Origin: DAIODI01 sp046349255
GTDB taxonomy: Bacteria; Pseudomonadota; Alphaproteobacteria; Rhizobiales; Aestuariivirgaceae
Direction: 5' to 3'
NCBI GenBank assembly: GCA_046349255.1
Contig: JAXMCR010000003.1
Span: 868,001 to 932,000 of the forward strand
Length of the DNA stretch: 64,000 nucleotides
Positions 26,424-34,233 of the stretch are shown here, one piece after another. The stretch's first letter is position 1. Each line of letters opens with the position of its first letter. A program made the translations under genes and the position numbers. The notes under the pieces were generated by a model. The model had not been told where the DNA came from. It saw only the letters and a program-made list of their open reading frames with translations, and searched no databases.

Positions 26424-27128
26424 ATGCTGACACGCAAGCAGTACGAATTGCTGATGTTCATCCACGAGCGCCTCAAGGAGGCGGGCGTGCCCCCCTCGTT
26501 CGAGGAAATGAAGGAGGCGCTCGACCTGCGCTCGAAGTCGGGCATCCATCGCCTGATCTCGGCACTCGAGGAGCGCGGCTTCATCCGCCGCCTGCCGCAT
26601 CGCGCCCGCGCGCTCGAAGTCGTGCGCCTGCCGGAATCGGCCTCCCAGGGCCTTGCGGCACAGCGTCGTGCGTTTGCGCCCAACGTGATCGAGGGCTCGC
26701 TCGGCCGGGTGAAGCCGATGGCGGGGGGATCGACCGGCGGACCACCGGCAGTCGCCGTGCCGGTCATGGGCCGCATCGCCGCAGGCGTTCCGATCTCGGC
26801 GATCGAGACCCATTCGCACAACATCGCGGTGTCGCCTGACCTTTTGGGCCCGGGTGATCATTTCGCGCTCGAGGTGAAGGGCGATTCGATGATCGAGGCC
26901 GGCATCCTCGACGGCGACACCGTCGTGTGCCGGCGCGCCGACACGGCGAAGAACGGCGACATCGTCGTGGCGCTCGTCGATCGCGAGGAGGCGACCCTGA
27001 AGCGGCTGCGTCGTAAGGGCGACTCGATCGCGCTCGAAGCGGCGAACCCGAGCTACGAGACGCGCATCTTCGGCCCCGACCGCGTGCACGTGCAGGGAAT
27101 CCTCGTCGGCCTCATCCGCAAGTACTGA
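26424..27128 (+). CDS. lexA: LexA SOS repressor
   Basis: 234-residue repressor with self-cleaving protease activity. The winged-helix DNA-binding domain starts MLTRKQYELLMFIHERLKEA and has the recognition helix region LRSKSGIHRLISALEERGFI. The cleavage bond is Ala120-Gly121 in GRIAAGVPI. The catalytic Ser155 is in GDSMIEAGI and Lys193 in EEATLKRL. A rather long Gly/Pro linker (GGSTGGPP) joins the domains. I took the internal ATG at 26424; the upstream extension (MFQFCSN...) has no homologous look and would overlap the operator region. Confidence 0.96.
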   Translation: MLTRKQYELLMFIHERLKEAGVPPSFEEMKEALDLRSKSGIHRLISALEERGFIRRLPHRARALEVVRLPESASQGLAAQRRAFAPNVIEGSLGRVKPMAGGSTGGPPAVAVPVMGRIAAGVPISAIETHSHNIAVSPDLLGPGDHFALEVKGDSMIEAGILDGDTVVCRRADTAKNGDIVVALVDREEATLKRLRRKGDSIALEAANPSYETRIFGPDRVHVQGILVGLIRKY

Positions 27129-27133
27129 CGGCC

Positions 27134-29335
27134 TTACCGGCCCGCGGTTTCGCTCGGCGCCGCAATCGCGCGGCGCGGCACGATCGTCGTCACCCATGGC
27201 CGTTCACCGCGTTCACCCGCGGCCGTGCGGACCGCGATTTCCCCTGCGTCTCCGATGACGAGGGCGTGCGCCCCGGCCCGCCACAGGTCGAACCGGTCGA
27301 TCACGCGCTTTGCATCCTCGCACAGACCGAACAACGGTTCGGCGGAGATCACGATGTCCGCGTCCTTGCAGGTGGCGGCGGAGATCCTTGCCTTCCGCGG
27401 CACGTAGGCGACGGTCAGTCCTTTCACCTGCGCAACGCAGCGGGCCGCATCGCAAGTCCAGCCGCGACGGCCGGCAGCATCCTTGGCAGGGGTCGCGTCG
27501 CCGTCGGCGAGGAGCCAGTGCTCGACCGCGAATCGTCCGCGCTTCCCGTCGACGGGCACGAGCAGGCCGTCCGCGCCGCGCACCGCAACGGTCTTGCCCT
27601 GATCCTCGACGAGAATGTCGGGCCGGTCAGCAACAGCGACAAAGGCGACCGGCGCGGCGGCAACGACCATCGCCAGCCCCGCCAGACGCCACGGGCCACG
27701 CCAGAGGCTCAGGACGACAAGCCCCGCGCCGGCCAGCAGCACGGCGGTACCCGACAGTGTCGGGATGGCGCTTCCCGCTCCCGGAAGCGCCGCGACGGTC
27801 GCAGCGATCGCCGTCACCACGTCGAGGCCCAGGCCCATCGCCTTCAGCGGCAACGCTTCGAGGCCGAACGGCATCGCCACCATCGACACCACCGCCGCCG
27901 GCATCACGAGGAAGCTCGTCACAGGGATCGCGAGCAGGTTCGCGGCCACGCCGTAGAACGACAGCCGGTTGAAGTGGTAGGCCGCCGGCAGCCCCGAGAA
28001 GACAGAGGCGACGAGCGACGTCGCGACGATGCCCGCCAGCGCAAAGAGGATACGCCACGGGATGGCGGGCGGCCGCCGTTCTTCGTGCCCTGCCGGACCG
28101 CGCCGCCATGTCGATACGGCGTCGTTGAACGCGATGAGGCCCATCACGGCCATGAACGACATCTGGAACCCCGCATCGAACACCGACTCCGGTGACGCGA
28201 TGAGCACGAACAGCGCCGCGAGCGCGAGGTTGTGCAGCGCGAGCGCCGGCCTCCCCGCGATCACGGCCGCGAACATCACCGCGATCATCACGTAGGACCG
28301 CCAGGTCGCCGGCCCGCCGCCCGAGAACGCGAGGTAGACGGTGCCCGCGAGCAGCGCTGCAATCGCCGACCAGGCCTTGATCGGAAATCGCAGCACCAGC
28401 GGCGCGAACAGCGCCAGCAGCGCCCGCACCACGAAGAACACACCACCCGCAACGAGGCTCATGTGCAGCCCCGAGATCGAAAGGATGTGGGCAAGCCCCG
28501 AAACCTGGAGCGCCTGCGTCACGCTGTCGGGAATGCGCCCCCGCTCGCCCACGATCAGCGCCTCGGCGATCGCGCCGTTCTGACCGGGCAGTTCCGCGCG
28601 AATGCGCGCGCCGATCGCTGCACGCATGTCATCTATCCGCTCGGCGATCGTCGGCGCGGCGCCGTCCGCGACCGTCACCGGACTCAAGGTGCGGCCACGT
28701 GCACCGATGCCGCGGAACCATTGCGTTCGGGCATAGTCGTAGCCTCCCGGCTGGATTGGCCGGGGCAGCGGCTCCAGCAGCGCCTTCACGGTGACCCGCG
28801 CCCCGCGCGGCGGCGGACCACCCTTTCCGTTGGCGATCCGGATGTCTGCCCGCGAGGGCCACGCGTCAGGCGCGATGCCATCGATAGCCGTGATCTCGAG
28901 CGTGATCCGCGAAAGCTTCTGGCTGACCGGCATCACGTCGATGACGCGCCCCGCGACCATCGTCGCCCCGGTCGGCGCCGCGAGCGTTCGCGTGTCGAGC
29001 CACTCGGTACGGGCCTTTGCGCCGACGAATCCGAAGAGCAGGCCCGCCGCGACGAACGCCAGCGGGAGACCGCGGCCTCGCCACGACAGGGTGGCGCAGC
29101 ACACGGCGAGCGCCGCCAGCAGCAGCGTCGCGATGCCGTTCGGCTCGTGCTTCAGCGAGAAATAGAAGGCGCTTCCCGCACCGAACGTCACCGGCACCCA
29201 GAAGAACCAGCTCGCGCCTTGAGCCGCGATTGCCGCACGCACGTCGGCGATGGCGAACGCGGTGGCCCGCCTGCGGGCCGGCAGGAACCGGCCGCGGGCC
29301 TGCCGTTCCCGGGCAATCCACGCCGCATCGACCAT
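27134..29335 (-). CDS. comEC: ComEC/Rec2-type DNA uptake membrane protein
   Basis: 733-residue polytopic membrane protein predicted to form the inner-membrane DNA channel of natural transformation. An N-terminal DUF4131-like region (about 80-230) precedes the competence domain with its signature LAHILSISGLHMSLVAGG, then LLAGTVYLAFSGGGPATWRSYVM. The C-terminal 170 residues (from about DILVEDQGKTVAVRGADG) resemble the core of the metallo-beta-lactamase domain but lack the HxHxDH metal motif. It converges with lexA (five-base gap) and diverges from gltX. No other competence genes are in the window. Confidence 0.9.
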   Translation of the reverse strand: MVDAAWIARERQARGRFLPARRRATAFAIADVRAAIAAQGASWFFWVPVTFGAGSAFYFSLKHEPNGIATLLLAALAVCCATLSWRGRGLPLAFVAAGLLFGFVGAKARTEWLDTRTLAAPTGATMVAGRVIDVMPVSQKLSRITLEITAIDGIAPDAWPSRADIRIANGKGGPPPRGARVTVKALLEPLPRPIQPGGYDYARTQWFRGIGARGRTLSPVTVADGAAPTIAERIDDMRAAIGARIRAELPGQNGAIAEALIVGERGRIPDSVTQALQVSGLAHILSISGLHMSLVAGGVFFVVRALLALFAPLVLRFPIKAWSAIAALLAGTVYLAFSGGGPATWRSYVMIAVMFAAVIAGRPALALHNLALAALFVLIASPESVFDAGFQMSFMAVMGLIAFNDAVSTWRRGPAGHEERRPPAIPWRILFALAGIVATSLVASVFSGLPAAYHFNRLSFYGVAANLLAIPVTSFLVMPAAVVSMVAMPFGLEALPLKAMGLGLDVVTAIAATVAALPGAGSAIPTLSGTAVLLAGAGLVVLSLWRGPWRLAGLAMVVAAAPVAFVAVADRPDILVEDQGKTVAVRGADGLLVPVDGKRGRFAVEHWLLADGDATPAKDAAGRRGWTCDAARCVAQVKGLTVAYVPRKARISAATCKDADIVISAEPLFGLCEDAKRVIDRFDLWRAGAHALVIGDAGEIAVRTAAGERGERPWVTTIVPRRAIAAPSETAGR

Positions 29336-29454
29336 GGAGCGCCCCCGCGACTCCCGGCCAGGTCTTTCGCCCGGCCTTAACCGGCGCGAGCGCCTGTGCT
29401 AGAGGCTCTGCGCCATCATCCAACGATCCACCATCATCGCGGAGTTCGGCGGCA

Positions 29455-30876
29455 ATGTCATCGCCCGTCGTCACCAGATTTGCCCCGTCGCCCACCGGTT
29501 TCCTGCACATCGGCGGGGGGCGCACCGCGCTCTTCAACTGGGCGTTCTCGAAGCATACGGGCGGCAAGATGCTGCTGCGCATCGAGGATACCGACCGGGA
29601 GCGCTCGAGCGAGGCGGCGGTTGCGGCGATCATCGACGGCCTCACCTGGCTCGGCCTCGACTGGGACGGCGAGCCCGTGTCGCAGTTCGCCCGCGCCGAG
29701 CGCCACCGCGCGGTCGCCGAGGAGCTGCTCGCCAGGGGCAAGGCCTACCGATGCTACGCCTCGCCTGAGGAGCTCGAGGAGATGCGCGCGAAGGCCGCTG
29801 CAGAGGGCAGGCCGCAGCGGTATGACGGCCGCTGGCGGGACCGCGACCCGGCGGAGGCGCCCGCGGGCGTGAAGCCGGTCATCCGCTTCAAGGCCCCGCA
29901 GGACGGTGAGACGGTGATCGACGACGCCGTCCAGGGGCGCGTGACGTTCCAGAACAAGGAACTCGACGACCTCGTGATCCTGCGCTCCGACGGGACGCCG
30001 ACCTACAATCTGTCGGTCGTCGTCGACGACCACGACATGGGCGTCACGCACATCATTCGCGGTGTCGACCACCTCACGAACGCGGCACGCCAGACGCAGA
30101 TCTACCTCGCGATGGGCTGGGCCGTGCCGCAGATGGCGCACATCCCGCTGATCCACGGGCCGGACGGCGCAAAACTGTCGAAGCGGCACGGCGCGCTCGG
30201 CGTCGATGCCTATCGCGCCATGGGATATCTGCCGGAAGCGATGCGGAACTACCTTGCCCGCCTCGGCTGGAGCCACGGCGACGACGAGATCTTTTCCACC
30301 GACCAGCTCGTCCAGTGGTTCGACCTCGGCAGCGTCGGCCGCTCCGCCGCGCGTTTTGATTACGTCAAGCTCGAGAACCTGAACGGCCACTACATCCGGC
30401 ACACGGCCGACGATCGCCTGGTCGAGGCGCTGATCGCCTTCCTCCCCTATGCGGAGAACGGGGTGGCAATGCTGAACCAGATCGAGAGCGACAAAAGCGC
30501 CCGCGAAAAACTCCTCGCTGCGATGCCGGGACTCAAGGAGCGCGCGAAGACCCTCGTCGAACTCATGATGAACGCTCGCTTCTTGTTCGCGATGCCGGCG
30601 ATGGAGGAGAAGGCGAAGAAGCTGCTCGACGACGGTGGGCGGGCGGTCCTTTCCCAGGTGAGGCCCGTGCTCGAGTCCTCGAACGATTGGACTGCGCCGG
30701 CCCTCGAGGCGGCCGTGAAAGGCTTCGCACAAGAAACCGGCCTCAAGCTCGGCTCGATCGCCCAGCCGCTGCGGGCTGCGCTGACCGGGTCGACAACATC
30801 GCCCGGAATCTTCGACGTTCTGGCGGTGCTGGGCCGGGCAGAGTCCCTGTCGCGCATTTCTGTCCAGTGCGCCTGA
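29455..30876 (+). CDS. gltX: glutamyl-tRNA synthetase
   Basis: 473-residue class I aminoacyl-tRNA synthetase. The HIGH motif appears as PSPTGFLHIGGGRTALFNW (residues about 11-29), the tRNA/ATP binding region as LRIEDTDRERS, and KMSKS as AKLSKRHGA. The C-terminal helical anticodon-binding domain runs to LSRISVQCA. The ATG giving MSSPVVTRF is preceded by GGAG. It diverges from comEC with 119 bases between. Alphaproteobacteria often have two GltX paralogues, one used to make Gln-tRNA through GatCAB; which one this is cannot be told here. Confidence 0.95.
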   Translation: MSSPVVTRFAPSPTGFLHIGGGRTALFNWAFSKHTGGKMLLRIEDTDRERSSEAAVAAIIDGLTWLGLDWDGEPVSQFARAERHRAVAEELLARGKAYRCYASPEELEEMRAKAAAEGRPQRYDGRWRDRDPAEAPAGVKPVIRFKAPQDGETVIDDAVQGRVTFQNKELDDLVILRSDGTPTYNLSVVVDDHDMGVTHIIRGVDHLTNAARQTQIYLAMGWAVPQMAHIPLIHGPDGAKLSKRHGALGVDAYRAMGYLPEAMRNYLARLGWSHGDDEIFSTDQLVQWFDLGSVGRSAARFDYVKLENLNGHYIRHTADDRLVEALIAFLPYAENGVAMLNQIESDKSAREKLLAAMPGLKERAKTLVELMMNARFLFAMPAMEEKAKKLLDDGGRAVLSQVRPVLESSNDWTAPALEAAVKGFAQETGLKLGSIAQPLRAALTGSTTSPGIFDVLAVLGRAESLSRISVQCA

Positions 30877-30907
30877 CGCAAAGCTGTTATGGTGCAATGC
30901 AAGACTT

Positions 30908-30935
30908 TTGACGCAATTGCAGCAACCGGTATGAT
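30908..30935 (+). promoter_or_regulatory. probable sigma-70-type promoter of gltA
   Basis: TTGACG at 30908-30913 and TATGAT at 30930-30935 are separated by 16 bases, close to the housekeeping consensus. They lie about 80 bases before the citrate synthase ATG and just after the gltX stop. Assignment is by consensus match only. Confidence 0.6.
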
Positions 30936-31015
30936 CGTTTAGCGGTTATAGGGCCGCAAAACGGCGGGTTCAGAAGGCGAAACGCCTCGCCGCAGGTGCG
31001 GAAAAGGGGACGTCA

Positions 31016-32332
31016 ATGGAAGGCTCAAATCCCATGGCCGAAGCCACGTCAGCAAAGCTCACCCTCGGTTCGAGCAAGGTCGACCTGCCGGTGAAGGAGG
31101 CGACGATCGGCCCGAACGTTGTCGACATCGGCGCGCTCTACAAGGACGCGCACGTCTTCACCTACGACCCCGGCTACAGCTCGACGGCGAGCTGCGAAAG
31201 CAAGATCACCTACATCGACGGCGACAAGGGCGTCCTTCTTTACCGCGGCTACCCGATCGAACAGCTCGCCGAGGGCGGCGACTTCATCGAGACGGCGTTC
31301 CTGCTGCTCTACGGTGACCTGCCGGACAAGGCCGGCCGCAAGGAGTTCGAGGACGCGATCACGCATCACACGATGCTGCATGAGCAGATGATCCGCTTCT
31401 ACTCGGGCTTCCGGCGCGACGCGCACCCAATGGCGGTGATGGTCGGCGTCGTCGGCGCTATGTCGGCGTTCTACCACGACTCGACCGATATCAACGACCC
31501 GAAGCAGCGCGAGATCGCCATCCGGCGCATGATCGCCAAGCTGCCGACCATCGCGGCCATGGCCTACAAGTACTCCGTCGGCCAGCCGTTCATGTATCCG
31601 AAGAACGATCTCAAGTACGCGGCGAACTTCCTGCAGATGTGCTTCGCCGTGCCGTGCGAACCTTATCTATCGAACCCGGTGCTCGCCAACGCACTCGACA
31701 AGATCTTCATCCTGCACGCCGACCACGAGCAGAATGCCTCGACCTCGACCGTGCGCCTCGCCGGTTCCTCCGGCGCCAATCCGTTTGCCTGCATCGCCGC
31801 CGGCATTGCCTGCCTTTGGGGTCCGGCGCACGGCGGCGCGAACGAGGCCGCGCTTCACATGCTCGAGCAGATCGGCCGGCCGGAGAACATCAAGAAGTAC
31901 GTGGAGCGGGCGAAGGACAAGAACGACCCGTTCCGTCTGATGGGCTTTGGCCACCGTGTCTACAAGAACTACGACCCGCGCGCCCGCATCATGCAGCGCA
32001 CCTGCCACGAGGTGCTGAAGGAACTCGGCATCCAGGACGATCCGCTGCTCGATGTCGCTGTGGAACTCGAGCAGGTGGCGCTCAAGGACGAGTACTTCAT
32101 CGAGAAGAAGCTCTACCCCAACATCGACTTCTACTCGGGCATCACGCTGCGCGCGCTGGGCTTCCCGACCTCGATGTTCACCGCGCTGTTCGCCGTCGCC
32201 CGCACCGTGGGCTGGCTCGCGCAGTGGAAGGAGATGATCGAGGACCCGAGCCAGCGCATCGGCCGTCCCCGCCAGCTCTACACCGGCCCGACCGAGCGCG
32301 ACTACGTCCCCGCCTCCAGGCGCGGATTCTGA
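31016..32332 (+). CDS. gltA: type II citrate synthase
   Basis: 438 residues; condenses acetyl-CoA and oxaloacetate at the entry of the TCA cycle. Active-site elements: LHADHEQNASTSTVRLAGSS (oxaloacetate/CoA His), WGPAHGGANEAAL, MGFGHRVYKNYDPRA (catalytic His) and the catalytic Asp in NIDFYSGI. The N-terminal beta-rich extension YDPGYSSTASCESKITYIDGD is typical of the NADH-sensitive hexameric type of Gram-negative bacteria. AAAGGGG lies upstream of the ATG at 31016; the Met at residue 7 is an alternative. Confidence 0.96.
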   Translation: MEGSNPMAEATSAKLTLGSSKVDLPVKEATIGPNVVDIGALYKDAHVFTYDPGYSSTASCESKITYIDGDKGVLLYRGYPIEQLAEGGDFIETAFLLLYGDLPDKAGRKEFEDAITHHTMLHEQMIRFYSGFRRDAHPMAVMVGVVGAMSAFYHDSTDINDPKQREIAIRRMIAKLPTIAAMAYKYSVGQPFMYPKNDLKYAANFLQMCFAVPCEPYLSNPVLANALDKIFILHADHEQNASTSTVRLAGSSGANPFACIAAGIACLWGPAHGGANEAALHMLEQIGRPENIKKYVERAKDKNDPFRLMGFGHRVYKNYDPRARIMQRTCHEVLKELGIQDDPLLDVAVELEQVALKDEYFIEKKLYPNIDFYSGITLRALGFPTSMFTALFAVARTVGWLAQWKEMIEDPSQRIGRPRQLYTGPTERDYVPASRRGF

Positions 32333-32406
32333 GCGCCGTTCCCCGACTGACAGGGCGACCCGTCTGCGCTAACCTCTTGAGAGGCTCACGTGCAGGGGGA
32401 TTCGCC

Positions 32407-32694
32407 ATGGCTGCAAAGCGGATTGCCATGATCGCCGCGATGGTCGGCGCGCTCGCCGGTGCGCCCGGCGTCGTTCTTGCCCAGAGCAACGAGGACCTGA
32501 AGGTAGTGAGCGACCTCGTGCGCGACACGGGGACGAAGTGCTCGAACCCGTCCTCGGCAGTTCGCGACCCATCGGAATCGAAGCCCGACGAGCCGGTTTA
32601 CATCCTCACCTGCGACGAGGGCGTCTACGAGGTGCGCGTCGTGCCGGACATGGCGCCGAAGATCACCAAGCGCGACAAGCAGCCCGATCAGTAG
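32407..32694 (+). CDS. small exported protein, hypothetical
   Basis: 95 residues: Sec signal peptide (MAAKRIAMIAAMVGALAGAP, cleavage near VVLA-QSN), then a short polar domain with two cysteines (GTKCSNP, LTCDEGVYEVRV) that could form a disulfide. CAGGGGG lies seven bases before the ATG. It is probably periplasmic. It converges with the RTX-repeat gene, with a seven-base overlap of their ends. I do not recognise the family. Confidence 0.65.
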   Translation: MAAKRIAMIAAMVGALAGAPGVVLAQSNEDLKVVSDLVRDTGTKCSNPSSAVRDPSESKPDEPVYILTCDEGVYEVRVVPDMAPKITKRDKQPDQ

Positions 32695-33434
32695 AGAAAA
32701 CTGTCGGCGTCGGTCCATACGGTGACGTAGGTCGTCGTCCCTGAAATGTCCTTCTGGAACACGAAGCAGTCGAGCCCGATCGCCGCGTTGATTGCGCCGT
32801 TCGAGGTGGTGAAGATCGAATCCGCCACCCCGTTGTAGGCCTTGTTGATCAGGTCCATCTCTGTCGCCGTGTAGACGAAGGCGAGCGCCGGCGCCTGCGA
32901 GATGTTGGTGAGGTTGAGTGCGGAAGCGGCGAGCGTCCACTGTTCCGTGGCGTTGGCGGTCGCGAAGGTCAGCGTATCGGTGCCGGAACCCAGGATCGCG
33001 ACGAACGCGTTCATGTCGGCGTCCGTGCCGCTCCTCGCCTGCTGTTCGATCTTCGAGAACGACGCCGTGACCGTGTTGTTCACGTTGTCCGACGGCGTCG
33101 CCGCGATGATGCCTTCGACGTTCGTGATCGACGCGTTGCGGAAGTCGAACGTCGCCGGCGATCCGGTGACGAACTTGACGAGGTCGAACCCGCTGCCGCC
33201 GTCCATCGTAATCGTGTCGGCACCCTGGAGGTTGCCGTCGCCGCCGTCGAGCGTGTTGCCGAGGTCGTTGCCGCCGCGCAGCACATCGTCGCCCTCGTCG
33301 CCGAACAGCATGTCGCGGCCGAGGCCGCCGTCGATGGTATCGTTCCCGGCCAGCCCGCGAATGAGGTCCGCTGCCCCAGTCCCGACGAGCAGGTTCGCGA
33401 AGATGTTCCCGTATATTCGATTGTACGTCGGCAT
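32688..33434 (-). CDS. short RTX-repeat (hemolysin-type calcium-binding) protein
   Basis: 248 residues without a Sec signal. Nonapeptide repeats lie at about residues 19-67: GLAGNDTIDGGLGRDML, GDEGDDVLRGGND and NTLDGGDGN, the calcium-binding beta-roll motif. A C-terminal region of about 170 residues is rich in Thr, Asn and Ala. RTX proteins leave the cell through type I secretion using an uncleaved C-terminal signal; the end here (TTYVTVWTDADSFLY) is compatible but not diagnostic. No type I ABC/MFP pair is adjacent. I took the ATG at 33434 (MPTYNRIYG); a GTG 11 codons upstream is possible. Its unusually few repeats suggest a small surface or secreted protein. Confidence 0.75.
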   Translation of the reverse strand: MPTYNRIYGNIFANLLVGTGAADLIRGLAGNDTIDGGLGRDMLFGDEGDDVLRGGNDLGNTLDGGDGNLQGADTITMDGGSGFDLVKFVTGSPATFDFRNASITNVEGIIAATPSDNVNNTVTASFSKIEQQARSGTDADMNAFVAILGSGTDTLTFATANATEQWTLAASALNLTNISQAPALAFVYTATEMDLINKAYNGVADSIFTTSNGAINAAIGLDCFVFQKDISGTTTYVTVWTDADSFLY

Positions 33435-33540
33435 GCAGTGCAACTCTCGTTTGAACGAGACGTACACTGAGCAGTTTTAACAATTCCCGTACGACATGCG
33501 TAAATCAAAGATGTTCAATTCCTGGTTGTGCATCTGCTTA

Positions 33541-33572
33541 CAAAACGAAAGGCGGCGCCGAAGCACCGCCTT
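33541..33572 (-). terminator. Rho-independent-like terminator of the small exported-protein gene
   Basis: On the minus strand AAGGCGG pairs with CCGCCTT around a ten-base loop, followed by TCGTTTTG. It begins 30 bases after the stop codon at 33603. Confidence 0.7.
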
Positions 33573-33602
33573 CCTGGACTGATGATGTATTTGGATTGGA
33601 GA

Positions 33603-33953
33603 TTACTGGCGCTGCGCTGTCGAACGAACGTAACGGCCGTTGGTCGCACAAAACTCGGTCGTATTGTCGTCGGCGTTCTGCTGGATGTCGTCCCGCAGGG
33701 CCTGCAGCTCCTCGGTCGACAGGCCCGACTCACGTTCCGCCTTGTCGAGCGACTGGTTCAGTTCGGACATCTCCGCCGAGGTGAGCCGGAAGCCACAGTG
33801 GTCATAGACTGCGTCGGCGATGTAGTAGGCGGCGACGACGCTGTTCCAGTCCTGCTGACCGTCCGCGTCATCGGCGAGTGCTGGGACCGCCGCAGAACCG
33901 AGCCACAGAGCCATTCCGGCGAGAAGGAGGGGGGACTTCATGATGTGGGCCAT
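33603..33953 (-). CDS. small periplasmic protein, hypothetical
   Basis: 116 residues. The signal peptide (MKSPLLLAGMALWLGSAAVP, cleavage near ALA-DDA) starts either at residue 1 or at Met5. I keep the ATG at 33953 because CAGGAG lies seven bases upstream. The mature part is polar and helical with two Cys (YDHCGFRL, TEFCATNG) that may pair. A pattern such as AYYIADAVYDHCGFRLT recalls small periplasmic proteins annotated only as hypothetical in Hyphomicrobiales. The gene ends before a clear terminator and diverges from the TadG-like gene across the A+T-rich gap. Confidence 0.65.
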   Translation of the reverse strand: MAHIMKSPLLLAGMALWLGSAAVPALADDADGQQDWNSVVAAYYIADAVYDHCGFRLTSAEMSELNQSLDKAERESGLSTEELQALRDDIQQNADDNTTEFCATNGRYVRSTAQRQ

Positions 33954-34233
33954 AGTTGTTTCTCCTGAACCGAGATGGCCACACGATACACGCGAAACGA
34001 AAATGCGGAACTAAGACACAAAGTAAACGGTATAATAATTCGTTCTTCAAACGCCGTGATTTACGTAAAAGTTTACGAAATATTCTCAAGAAAAATCTTC
34101 AACCTGCAGTGCATGCCACGAAATATACTATCGTCTCAAATGATCATTTAGCATTGCGAAGCGTTTAACTCGCAATTACACAATATAATTGCTAGTGCTT
34201 CCTGTGGCTGGGGCAAGGCCAAGGATGGACAAT
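33954..34233. other. A+T-rich intergenic region between a small exported-protein gene and the tadG-like gene
   Basis: This 280-base stretch is strikingly A+T-rich compared with the rest of the window. It contains a perfect TATAAT at 34031-34036, an inverted repeat CGTAAA-AG-TTTACG at 34064-34077, and runs such as GAAAAATCTTCAA and ACAATATAATTGC. No convincing ORF is present. It is likely a regulatory region for the two divergent genes, with possible H-NS/MucR- or Ros-type silencing sites; that role is inference. Confidence 0.6.

Noticed and set aside
30877..31015. Structured RNA or tRNA before gltA
   Set aside because: No cloverleaf or known RNA motif was seen; the region is explained by a promoter.
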